From NCBI GenBank assembly GCA_050015355.1, contig JBEKBO010000001.1, positions 1 through 64,000 of the forward strand: a stretch of DNA of 64,000 nucleotides. Direction: 5' to 3'. The notes below the pieces were generated by a model. The model saw nothing but the letters and a program-made list of their open reading frames with translations, did no database searches and was not told the origin of the DNA. The DNA is from CAWBRT01 sp050015355. Lineage in GTDB: Bacteria; Acidobacteriota; Terriglobia; Terriglobales; Acidobacteriaceae. Position numbers and translations under genes: made by a program. Positions 27,118-35,619 of this stretch are shown here, in pieces; position 1 is the first letter of the stretch, and the number at the start of each line of letters is the position of its first letter.

Positions 27118-27803
27118 CGATCGAGAACCTGGAGGTCCACTACGGCGGGATCACGGCACTTCGTCGCGTCTCCATCGAGGTCAAGCAAGGCGAAACGGTA
27201 CTGCTGGTCGGGGCGAATGGAGCTGGAAAATCCAGCCTCATCAACGCGGTGATTGGCTTGGTTCGTACCGCCGGAGGCCGGATTCTGTTCAAGGGCAAAG
27301 ATCTCGGGCCGCTTTCGTGCGACCGTCGCGCCCGCTCAGGCATCGGCTACGCGCCTGAAGGACGCCACGTTTTTCCTTCGATGTCAGTGAAAGACAATGT
27401 GCTATCCGGAGCCTTCGGACTGGGACGCGTGCGACAGCGGCAGGCCTACGATTGGCTGTGCCAAATGTTTCCCTTGCTCGCGCAACGAACGGACCAACTG
27501 GCCGGCCAGTTGAGCGGTGGACAACAGCAGATGGTTGCGATCGCGCGCGCGATGAGTTCGTCGCCCGCCCTCCTGCTGCTCGATGAACCGTTCCTGGGGC
27601 TTGCGCCTGTCTGGATCGGGCAACTTTCCGACGCCATTCGGCAAATGCAGCGGCACGGCACGACGATTCTCATGACCGAGCAGATGGCTGTTCCGGCACT
27701 CAAGATCGCCACTCGGGGCTACGTAATGCGTGGTGGTGAAGTGAGGCGAAGCGGGACCGTCGCCGAGATTCGTGACGTTGCCCTCGAGGAAGAGTACCTT
27801 TAG
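27111..27803 (+). CDS. livF: ABC transporter ATP-binding protein, LivF
   Basis: 230 residues. Walker A GANGAGKSS, GYAPEGRHVFPSMSVKDN (LivF marker), signature LSGGQQQMVAIARAM and Walker B LLLLDEPFLGLAP are present. The switch region reads MTEQM, where Gln replaces the usual His, common in LivF. Start ATG 27111 overlaps livG. Last transporter gene; 115 bases separate it from the tungsten oxidoreductase gene. Confidence 0.94.
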   Translation: MLTIENLEVHYGGITALRRVSIEVKQGETVLLVGANGAGKSSLINAVIGLVRTAGGRILFKGKDLGPLSCDRRARSGIGYAPEGRHVFPSMSVKDNVLSGAFGLGRVRQRQAYDWLCQMFPLLAQRTDQLAGQLSGGQQQMVAIARAMSSSPALLLLDEPFLGLAPVWIGQLSDAIRQMQRHGTTILMTEQMAVPALKIATRGYVMRGGEVRRSGTVAEIRDVALEEEYL

Positions 27804-27918
27804 CTCTGGACATTCCGTTTACGCGTATCGGAAAGCGCCAATCAAGTGAATCCGGGGCGTGTACGGTGAGCGATGGAGATTGAACCGCGCAAGGCAAATG
27901 CGATTGGGAGGAATTGTT

Positions 27919-29739
27919 ATGGGTGGCTATATGGGAAAGCTGGCGTGGATCGATCTATCCGCCGGCACTGTAAAGGTTGAAGAAATCGCGGAGGACGTCC
28001 GGAGAAAACACATTGGAGGCACAGGGTTTGCCTCGTACATCCTGCGGCAATTTCCATTCAGTAAGATCGATCCGCTCGGTCCTGAGAATGTACTGGTGTT
28101 CTCCTCGGGTCCGCTGACAGGCGCGAATGTTCCGACCTCTGGACGCTATGCGGTGGCGGCGAAGTCTCCGCTGACTGGAGTCTGGGGCGAGGCCGATAGC
28201 GGCGGAAGATTTGGGATTTCGCTTAAAGCCTCGGGGTACGACGCGATTGCCATCATCGGCAGGGCTAGTTCTCCATCCGTGCTCTCCATCATCGACGGGA
28301 ATATCTCGGTCGTTTCGGCTGAATCGGTGTGGGGCAAAGATACCTTCGACACTCACGATATTCTGGCGCGGAAGTATGGAAGCAAGGCGGCGATCGTCTG
28401 CATCGGTCCGCCGGGCGAACGTATGGTCCCTTTGGCATGCATCATGACCGAAGGTTCGCACGCAAGGGCAGCGGGACGATGCGGTTTGGGCGCAGTGATG
28501 GGCTCCAAGCAGCTAAAGGCCATCGTGGCCGACGGGACGTTACGCACGCCCATCGCACGCCCCAAGGAACTGCAGCAGAGTATCCGCGAGTTTGTTCCGG
28601 TGATGATGGAAAAAATGAAACGCCAGCGCGCGTTTGGAACCCCCGGCGGCACGGTCGGCAATGCTGTTTTAGGAGATTTGAGCGCTTACAACTGGACTGA
28701 TGGGAACTGCGGAAAAGCCGCCGAGTGCCTCAGTGGCGAAATCATGATGACAGAGTATGGCGCTGGAAAATACCACTGTCCACCATGCGTGATCGGATGC
28801 GGGAAGGAAGTCCGGGTCTCGAAGGGACCCTATGCCGGAACAACTACGCCGCTGGAGTACGAGACGATTGGCGGCTTTGGCCCGCAATGCGGAATATTTG
28901 ATTGGAACACCATCATAGAAGCAAACAACCTCTGCAACCGCCTTGGGCTGGATACCATTTCGGTCAGCGGCGGAGTCGCCTTCGTTTTCGAGGCAGTGAG
29001 CAAAGGCTTGATTGGAAACCCGCCGGCTGGGCCAAAGCTCGAATGGGGAAATGGAGAGGCGGTTCTATCCTTGGTGCAGCAAATCGCTTCGGGTGAAGGC
29101 CTGGGATCTCTAATGCAAGGCGGAATCCGGAAGGCGGCGCAACAGCTTGGTCCGGAGGCAGACAAATTTGCCATGCACGTGAAGGGATTAGAACCGCCTT
29201 ACCACGATCCCAGGGCTCTGGCTAGTTTGGCTGTAGCATATGCCACGTCACCGCGCGGCGCGTGTCACAGAGGTTGCACCCACACCGGGGAGCGCGTTGC
29301 GATGCCTGGCCTCGGATACCCGAAACCGTTGGACAGGCTGGCGCACGAAGGCAAGGGGAAATTAACAGCCATATTTCAAAATTTCGCCGAGCTGTTCAAC
29401 AGCTTGAAAGTTTGTGCCATTGCCATGTCGGCATTAGATCTTCCGATCTTGCTCGAATGGACAAACCATGTAACAGGCTGGGACATGAGCGCCGAGGAGT
29501 TTCTCAGGGTTGGCGAAAGAAGTCTCAACATAAAGAGACTCTTGAATCTCTCTTGCGGGCTGACGAGGGCGGATGACACTCTGCCTTACAGGTTTACGCA
29601 TGAGCCGTTTCCGGCGGGAGCCTCTGCCGGGCATCTTCCCGATTTGCCCAACATGCTGGATGAGTATTACGAATTCCGCGGCTGGGGCAAGGATGGAGTA
29701 CCAACCCAGAGTAAGCTGGCGGAACTGGAACTCGTGTGA
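27919..29739 (+). CDS. Aldehyde:ferredoxin oxidoreductase family protein (tungstopterin)
   Basis: 606 residues, the usual length of the AOR family, which oxidises aldehydes to acids with ferredoxin using a tungsten bis-pterin and a 4Fe-4S cluster. Seen: N-terminal GKLAWIDLSAGTV, FSSGPLTGANVPTSGRYAV, CPPCVIGCGK (three cluster Cys at about residues 290-297), GGFGPQCGIFD, and the late Cys in LKVCAIAMSALD for the fourth ligand. ATG 27919 has GGGAGGA upstream. A TGA stop lies 26 bases before the next gene. With alcohol dehydrogenase and an aminotransferase nearby, an alcohol/aldehyde/acid conversion is plausible; substrate unknown. Confidence 0.92.
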   Translation: MGGYMGKLAWIDLSAGTVKVEEIAEDVRRKHIGGTGFASYILRQFPFSKIDPLGPENVLVFSSGPLTGANVPTSGRYAVAAKSPLTGVWGEADSGGRFGISLKASGYDAIAIIGRASSPSVLSIIDGNISVVSAESVWGKDTFDTHDILARKYGSKAAIVCIGPPGERMVPLACIMTEGSHARAAGRCGLGAVMGSKQLKAIVADGTLRTPIARPKELQQSIREFVPVMMEKMKRQRAFGTPGGTVGNAVLGDLSAYNWTDGNCGKAAECLSGEIMMTEYGAGKYHCPPCVIGCGKEVRVSKGPYAGTTTPLEYETIGGFGPQCGIFDWNTIIEANNLCNRLGLDTISVSGGVAFVFEAVSKGLIGNPPAGPKLEWGNGEAVLSLVQQIASGEGLGSLMQGGIRKAAQQLGPEADKFAMHVKGLEPPYHDPRALASLAVAYATSPRGACHRGCTHTGERVAMPGLGYPKPLDRLAHEGKGKLTAIFQNFAELFNSLKVCAIAMSALDLPILLEWTNHVTGWDMSAEEFLRVGERSLNIKRLLNLSCGLTRADDTLPYRFTHEPFPAGASAGHLPDLPNMLDEYYEFRGWGKDGVPTQSKLAELELV

Positions 29740-29765
29740 AACCTCCGATTCTGCGAGGAGGCAGA

Positions 29766-31685
29766 ATGAGCGAAAAATATCCAACAGTATTTTCTTCATT
29801 AAGGATTAAGAGCCTGACCCTGAAGAATCGCATCGTTTTGCCTCCCATGGCCACTTGGTACGCGACGAGTTTCGGCGAAGTAACACCGCGATTGATCGGC
29901 TATCACCGGGAGCGTGCTGCCGGCGGCGTGGCGCTCAACATTGTGGAATTTACGGTGGTCGAGTCTGAGGGGAAACTGGATCCCCACATGCTGGGCATCT
30001 ACGACGATACGCATATCCCAGGGCTCAAAGCGTTGGTGCAAGCCGTTCACGACGCGGGCGGGAAGATCGCGGTTCAGCTCAGCCACGCAGGCCGAAGGGC
30101 CCGGAGTGCCAGCAATGGCGGCCGACGGCCGTGGGCTCCTTCTGCGATTGCAGAGTTGGGGGGAGAGATTCCCAATGAAATGATTCCGGCGCAAATTGAG
30201 TACGTTCAAGAATGTTTTCAGAAAGCGGCCCTGCGAGCGAAGCAGGCGGGGTTTGATGCGGTAGAGATACATTGTGCGCATGGGTATCTTATTCACCAGT
30301 TTCTGTCCCCCCTGAGCAATCGACGTTCCGATCAATATGGAGGCACTCTCGAGAATAGATCCCGGTTTTCGCTGCAAACCCTGGCACGCGTGCGGCAAGC
30401 CGTAGGAGATGAGTTTCCGATATTTTGCCGCGTCAGCGGAGATGAGTTTATAGACGGGGGATCTCGCTTGGCGGAGGCCAAGATATTCGCAAGATCCCTC
30501 GAAATGGCGGGCGTGGATTGCATAGATGTCTCGGCTGGGGTGTTCGAAACTGCCGAAAGAACAGTCCCTCCGATGGCGATGGACCGTGGCTGCAATATCG
30601 GTTTAGCCAGGGAGATTAAAGCGCACGTGAATGTGCCCGTGATCGGAGTCGGGCGAATCAAGACCCTCGACGAAGCCGAGGCGCTTTTGCAGGACAGCGC
30701 CGCTGATCTGGTGGCGATGGGGCGTTCACTGATTGCGGATCCTGAGCTTCTCAAGAAAGCGCGGGTCGGGGGCAACATCCGTCCATGCATCGCTTGTAAT
30801 CAAGGGTGTATTGAGCGTCTTTATCATGGTCTCGCGATCGCTTGTCTGGTAAACGCAAGGGCTGGGCGGGAGTACCAAATTCTTGCTTTGGAAAAAACTG
30901 CTAAGCCTAAGAGAATTGCGGTCATCGGAGGTGGTCCTGGGGGGTTGGAATTCGCCAGAGTGGCTTCGCTGAGGGGCCACAAGGTCACCCTGTTTGAGAA
31001 GGAAGCAGAGCTGGGAGGAAGATTCCGGGTCGCTTCCAATCCACCCAAGAAAAGCGATATCAAGGAATTCGTACAGTACTTGATTCGTTCGGTTGTGGAG
31101 TCAGGCGTCGAGATCAAGACAGGCAGTTCCATCCGGGCAGAAGACTTGGCTGGGATGAGCGACTTTGATGAGGTTGTGATTGCCGTTGGCGGAGAACCTA
31201 TGTCTCTGCCCGTGTCGGAGGCGCAGTCGCACGTTGCGCTGGCCGAAGACGTGCTGCAGAACAAAGTAAACGTGGGCTCAAGAGTGCTAGTGGTTGGCGG
31301 CGGGATGGTAGGGTGCGAGACCGCGGAATGGCTCGCGACGGCCGGCAAACAGGCGATGATTGTGGAGCAATTGCCTCAGGTCGCGGTTGATGTGGAAGCG
31401 CGCACTCGCAAGCTGCTGTTGAGTCGTTTGGGGGCCCACAAGGTCGACATCATGTGTAACACCAGGGTCGAGTCACTTGAGAAAGATAAGGTGGTCTGCT
31501 CTCAGGCTGGAGTCAGGTTCGAAATTGAAGGCGTCGATACCATCGTACTTGCCTTGGGATACAGGGCAAACAGTTTTATCGCGCACATTGAATCAAAGAA
31601 ACTGCACAGGATAGGCGATTGCGTACAGCCGAGAACGGCGATGGCGGCTGTGCATGAGGGCTTCCTTTTGGGTGCCGAAATTTAA
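29766..31685 (+). CDS. NADH:flavin oxidoreductase (OYE) fused to Fe-S/FAD reductase domain, 2,4-dienoyl-CoA reductase-like
   Basis: 639 residues. Residues 1-330 are the FMN TIM barrel (NRIVLPPM, AVQLSHAGRR, EIHCAHGYLIHQFLSP with catalytic HGY, DQYGG). Cysteines for a 4Fe-4S cluster follow (CIACNQGCI at about 340, then AC). Residues 380-639 form the FAD/NAD(P) domains (AVIGGGPGGLE, VVGGGMVGCETA). This is the layout of DCR, trimethylamine dehydrogenase and enoate reductases. GGAGG precedes ATG 29766. A paralogue is at 54073-56004. Confidence 0.93.
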   Translation: MSEKYPTVFSSLRIKSLTLKNRIVLPPMATWYATSFGEVTPRLIGYHRERAAGGVALNIVEFTVVESEGKLDPHMLGIYDDTHIPGLKALVQAVHDAGGKIAVQLSHAGRRARSASNGGRRPWAPSAIAELGGEIPNEMIPAQIEYVQECFQKAALRAKQAGFDAVEIHCAHGYLIHQFLSPLSNRRSDQYGGTLENRSRFSLQTLARVRQAVGDEFPIFCRVSGDEFIDGGSRLAEAKIFARSLEMAGVDCIDVSAGVFETAERTVPPMAMDRGCNIGLAREIKAHVNVPVIGVGRIKTLDEAEALLQDSAADLVAMGRSLIADPELLKKARVGGNIRPCIACNQGCIERLYHGLAIACLVNARAGREYQILALEKTAKPKRIAVIGGGPGGLEFARVASLRGHKVTLFEKEAELGGRFRVASNPPKKSDIKEFVQYLIRSVVESGVEIKTGSSIRAEDLAGMSDFDEVVIAVGGEPMSLPVSEAQSHVALAEDVLQNKVNVGSRVLVVGGGMVGCETAEWLATAGKQAMIVEQLPQVAVDVEARTRKLLLSRLGAHKVDIMCNTRVESLEKDKVVCSQAGVRFEIEGVDTIVLALGYRANSFIAHIESKKLHRIGDCVQPRTAMAAVHEGFLLGAEI

Positions 31686-31855
31686 TGCTGCGAGGAGTGC
31701 CTCGCAACGAAAGCTCCGGGTGGAGTAGGCATGCTTCCAACCCGCCGAAGCTCCTTATTACCAAAGATCAATTTGAGCTAAACAGCACGGGCTCGGGGCT
31801 GAATAACTCTGTGGAAGAGTCGGAAGCAACCTGCGGGACAAAGAGGGCCTTAACC

Positions 31856-33067
31856 ATGGAGGAAGTATTTCTTACAGGCAGGAGGATGGACCGAGTTCCT
31901 TACGCAGGAATCCGCAAAGCGTTCGAGAAAGCGAACGAACTGGCGGCCCGCGGTGTCAGGGTAATCCATTTCGAGATCGGCAGGCCTGACTTCGACACGC
32001 CGTTGAATGTCAAAGAGGCGGCGAAAAGCGCATTGGATCAAGGAATCGTTCACTATGCGCCAAACGCTGGAGTGCCCGCCCTCCGCGAGGCGCTCGCCGA
32101 CAGCGTGAAGGAACACAAGGGGGTTGACTACAAGGCCGACAAGGAAATCATTGTAACGGCAGGCGGACAGGAAGCATTGTACCTGACCTTTATGAGCATT
32201 CTCGATCCAAGCGATGAAGTGCTCATTCCCAATCCCGCGTTCGGGACTTTTCCCTCGGCAGTGCATTTAGCGGGTGGTATTCCAGTCGCCATTGACCTTG
32301 TTCCCTCCGACAATTTCATGTTCGACCTTGAAGCCGCGGCCAAAGTAATCACGCCACGGACGAAGGCGATGATCGTCAACTCCCCACATAACCCCACTGG
32401 GAGTGTACTTACGCGCGAGCAACTGGAGCAGATCGCGGTCTTTGCCACACAGCATAACCTGATCCTGGTCTCGGATGAAGCGTACGACCGAATGGTCTAT
32501 GACGGGCACGTGCACCACTCGCCGGCAAGCTTACCGGGGATGAGGGAAAGAACAATAATCTGCGGTTCGTTGTCGAAAACGTATGCCATGACTGGGTGGC
32601 GCATCGGATACATCGCCGCGCCTGAATCGGTGGTTGACGCAGCCACCAGAGTGCAGCAGAACGTGATGCTGTCGCTCTGCGCGTTCGCCCAGATGGGAGC
32701 AATTGCGGGTTTAACTCAGAGTCAGAGCTTCACCGAAGAGATGATGCAGGAGTTCACACGACGCCGAAAACTAATGCTGGAGATGCTGAAACAAGTAGCT
32801 GGGCTTGAGTTGGAGAGTGTTCCTAAGGGAACGTTCTACCTCTTCCCGAAGATAACATTGCCTGGAATTTCTTCGGCACAGCTCGCAGACCACTTACTCG
32901 AGAGCGCGGGAATTGCTGTTATCGATGGCGCCGTGTTTGGCTCCAATGGCAACGGTCACCTGCGTATCTCGTACGCATCTTCGTACGATAACTGCAAAGA
33001 GGGTATGGAACGATTAGCCGTAGCAATGAGCAAACTCGCTGCCGGCACGAAGGCCGTCGCACGTTAA
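31856..33067 (+). CDS. Pyridoxal phosphate-dependent aminotransferase, class I/II
   Basis: 403 residues, fold-type I. Seen: EIGRPDFDTP near the N-terminus, VNSPHNPTGSVLT (Asn binding PLP), LVSDEAYDRM (Asp to pyridine N), SLSKTYAMTGWRIGY (Schiff-base Lys) and LRISYASSYD with the carboxylate-binding Arg. Aspartate/aromatic aminotransferase (AspB-like) branch. I prefer ATG 31856 (GAGGG nine bases upstream); ATG 31886 directly abuts GGAGG, too close to act as its site. Last gene of the plus-strand island; a 170-base gap precedes it. Confidence 0.92.
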   Translation: MEEVFLTGRRMDRVPYAGIRKAFEKANELAARGVRVIHFEIGRPDFDTPLNVKEAAKSALDQGIVHYAPNAGVPALREALADSVKEHKGVDYKADKEIIVTAGGQEALYLTFMSILDPSDEVLIPNPAFGTFPSAVHLAGGIPVAIDLVPSDNFMFDLEAAAKVITPRTKAMIVNSPHNPTGSVLTREQLEQIAVFATQHNLILVSDEAYDRMVYDGHVHHSPASLPGMRERTIICGSLSKTYAMTGWRIGYIAAPESVVDAATRVQQNVMLSLCAFAQMGAIAGLTQSQSFTEEMMQEFTRRRKLMLEMLKQVAGLELESVPKGTFYLFPKITLPGISSAQLADHLLESAGIAVIDGAVFGSNGNGHLRISYASSYDNCKEGMERLAVAMSKLAAGTKAVAR

Positions 33068-33071
33068 GAGC

Positions 33072-33131
33072 ACGATCGGACCAGATTTACTGCGTACACA
33101 AGTTTTGAAAACTACTCAAGACTCCGATCGT
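33072..33131. terminator. Possible bidirectional terminator between convergent genes
   Basis: ACGATCGG at 33072-33079 and CCGATCGT at 33124-33131 are perfect inverted copies, 44 bases apart, followed by TTT on the plus side. A smaller near-palindrome AGTTTTGAAAACT sits between them. It lies between the aminotransferase stop and the convergent oxidoreductase stop. The long loop lowers confidence. Confidence 0.3.
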
Positions 33132-33193
33132 TTCCGAGAGCCGCTGTTCTCTGCCCCGGACGGAGCCTCCACGGCAACTAGATCGATGGCTAT

Positions 33194-34192
33194 TCATCTT
33201 GCTATTCGCACCAACACTTTTCCCATTGGTGCTTGTGCCAATCGGACGAACGCCTCTCTCAAATCTTCAAAAGCGAAAACTGAGTCCACGACCGGGCGCT
33301 TCTGCAATCTGTCCAACCGGGCGATGATTTGCTTCCAAGCACCTTGTGCTTCCTCCGCCGTATAGTCGCCAACCGCAACCCCGCCAATCCGGTTTCTCCG
33401 CGCGAATAGTGTGGCCGTGTTGAATTCCGGGACTACACCGCCGCTCCGGCCAACAACACTCATTCGACCGCCACGGCCAAGCACCGCAACCACCTCTTTG
33501 AACAACGGCCCACCAACGTTATCCACCGCAAGATCAACTTTCTTCGGAGCGATTGCCGCCAACACCGCCTCGTGCAGATTCTCGTCCGCCGGATTGAACA
33601 CGAAATCGGCCCCAAGTTCCTTCAGGCGTGCGCCCTTCTCCGGGCTGCGAGACAAAGCCACAACCGTAAGCCCGAATGACTTTGCAAGCAAGACTGACGC
33701 AATCCCAACTCCGCCGGAAGCACCCGTCACCAATACCACGGATCCCGTTGAAGGAGGTCCGGGCGGGTCGTTCCACTGCGTCAGAGCCTGCCAAGCTGTA
33801 AGAAAAACCAAAGGAGCGCCGCTGAGTTCTTCCAACGACCAGCCAGTTGGTACACGAATGAGCCTGGTCGCTGGAACCACCACCATCTCCGCGAACGTAC
33901 CCCAGACTTCCACGCCTACACTGCAGCGCAGAATGCCAAGTGTCTCACCCACACGGATGTTTTCCACGCCGGCACCAACGGCCAGCACCTCACCAACACC
34001 ATCGCGGCCAAGGATGTGCGGAAGCGGCGGCTTCGCACCGTACATGGCCTTCGCCAGCAAATCGTCCGCCGGGTTTAGCGCCGCAAACTTCAGCCTCAAC
34101 AGCGCCTGACCCGGACCGGGTTCAGGATCCGCCACTTCGCCTAAACGAAGTTTGCCGACGCCTTCATATGACTCCATCAACCATGCGCGCAT
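33194..34192 (-). CDS. Zinc-independent MDR oxidoreductase, quinone reductase-like
   Basis: 332 residues of the medium-chain reductase superfamily. No zinc Cys cluster is present; the NADP motif VTGASGGVGIASVLLAKSFG is at about 152-171 and KFAALNPADDLL near the N-terminus matches QOR-type proteins. Probably reduces quinones or enoyl compounds with NADPH. No clear ribosome site at the ATG; the previous gene on this strand ends 71 bases upstream. Confidence 0.88.
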   Translation of the reverse strand: MRAWLMESYEGVGKLRLGEVADPEPGPGQALLRLKFAALNPADDLLAKAMYGAKPPLPHILGRDGVGEVLAVGAGVENIRVGETLGILRCSVGVEVWGTFAEMVVVPATRLIRVPTGWSLEELSGAPLVFLTAWQALTQWNDPPGPPSTGSVVLVTGASGGVGIASVLLAKSFGLTVVALSRSPEKGARLKELGADFVFNPADENLHEAVLAAIAPKKVDLAVDNVGGPLFKEVVAVLGRGGRMSVVGRSGGVVPEFNTATLFARRNRIGGVAVGDYTAEEAQGAWKQIIARLDRLQKRPVVDSVFAFEDLREAFVRLAQAPMGKVLVRIAR

Positions 34193-34263
34193 AGCTATTG
34201 CCTCAGACCAATAATATTAGTTTACCAAGAAGAGGCCGAGCATCAGTCCGATCAACCTCTTGG

Positions 34264-35613
34264 CTATGTATCCAACGCGTCGAGGAGCGTCCGGCCGACC
34301 TTGCGTTCGAGGCGCAAGAGCCGATGCTCGAACCGCGCTTTGGTCCTGCGATAGGCGGCCGCCGCGATCGTCCCCGCTTGGTTCGCGCGACGGAGTTGGG
34401 CGAGCGCCTCACGCGCGACCGCCAGCGCCTGTTGCGGCTCGCGGGCTTCATGCTCATAGTAGATTGCCAGTTGCTCGTAAGCTTCGTAGCCCTCGCGAGA
34501 GTTTCCCCGTGTGCTTTCCCAAAGCTCGCGCGAGCGGGCGAGGTCTCCGTCGCGCTTTGCCAGTCGTGCGAGCGCTGTGCGAGCAGCACGATCGGTTTCC
34601 AGCGGCAGCGCGGAGCCAATCGATCGTTCGTACAGTTTGCGTGCACGCTTTCGCTCGCCACGCCGCTCGCAAATGCGAGACACACCGTACACCTCGAGCC
34701 CATCCTGGCCAGATGCCTCTTCATCACCGAGGAGTGTCAGGATGCGGCTCGAAAGTCCGGCAAGGCCGCGCAGGTCCATCTGGTTATGGTGGAAGACAGG
34801 GACCAGCGCATCTGCGCGCCCACCGCGTACAAAATCGAGATAGATTCTTGGGATCAGCTCCGAGGCTAAATCTGCGCCCCGGTCCCAGCCGAGCACGTGA
34901 CGTTCGAGTTGTGACAATTTTACCGAGCCAAGCCGCAGGCGCCAGAGGCTCCGTGCCGGATGGAGGAAATCGAGGTGGGCTCGCGGTGCGGGCGGAGGAA
35001 TGGTTCGCGTCATCCGATAACGTGTTTCGAGCAATGGCCAGTCGAACGATTTGCCGTTGAACGTGATCAACACCGGGCGTTCTGCCAACCGCTCTGCAAG
35101 TGCCGCGAGCAGTGAAGGCTCTTCACTGTACTCACGCATGAACAACTGCTCGACCTCAAGGCCCCCGCCTTCCCACCATCCCAGGCCGACCAGAAACGGA
35201 TAGGTTCCCGTCCCGCCGGCGAGTCCCGTTGTCTCCGTGTCGAGAAAAAGCCACCGCTGCGCGTCAGCGACATCTTCCGGAGCATCCGGTGCGAGCAACC
35301 GCAGTGCCGCAGCATCTGGAACACATGGGGCATGGCCACCATGCCAGCAGTGCAGAGACAGATGTTCGCCATGGAGATTCCGCTTCACCGCCGCCCCCAG
35401 AATCAGCGCGAGTCTCTCTGATCCACTGCCAACGCCGGGAGCGCAGCCGAAGGATTCTTTTTCGGCAGGGTTGCGCACCGGCCCGACCTTGTGTCCCGAT
35501 ATGGGTGTGGTCGAAGAGGGCTGCAGTGCCTTCAACCGGGCAAAGCGATCTGCTGTCGGGAGACCCACGTTAGTTTGAAAACCTACCTTCCTTATTAGTA
35601 CTGGGAGCGCCAA
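34264..35613 (-). CDS. mrfB: MrfB/YprB-like DEDD exonuclease with C-terminal TPR-like region
   Basis: 449 residues. The RNase H-like domain carries LFLDTETTGLAGGTGTYPFL (first Asp-Glu, about 123-125), ITFNGKSFDWPLL (second Asp), HLDFLHPAR and HHNQMDLRGL (last Asp), the pattern of B. subtilis YprB/MrfB. From about 300 on it is helical with TPR-like repeats. B. subtilis MrfAB repairs mitomycin C adducts without UvrABC. The start is uncertain: TTG 35613 gives the full reading seven bases after the helicase stop, and an in-frame GTG at residue 16 is an alternative. Transcribed directly after the MrfA-like helicase. Confidence 0.85.
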   Translation of the reverse strand: MALPVLIRKVGFQTNVGLPTADRFARLKALQPSSTTPISGHKVGPVRNPAEKESFGCAPGVGSGSERLALILGAAVKRNLHGEHLSLHCWHGGHAPCVPDAAALRLLAPDAPEDVADAQRWLFLDTETTGLAGGTGTYPFLVGLGWWEGGGLEVEQLFMREYSEEPSLLAALAERLAERPVLITFNGKSFDWPLLETRYRMTRTIPPPAPRAHLDFLHPARSLWRLRLGSVKLSQLERHVLGWDRGADLASELIPRIYLDFVRGGRADALVPVFHHNQMDLRGLAGLSSRILTLLGDEEASGQDGLEVYGVSRICERRGERKRARKLYERSIGSALPLETDRAARTALARLAKRDGDLARSRELWESTRGNSREGYEAYEQLAIYYEHEAREPQQALAVAREALAQLRRANQAGTIAAAAYRRTKARFEHRLLRLERKVGRTLLDALDT

Positions 35614-35619
35614 GGCCGC

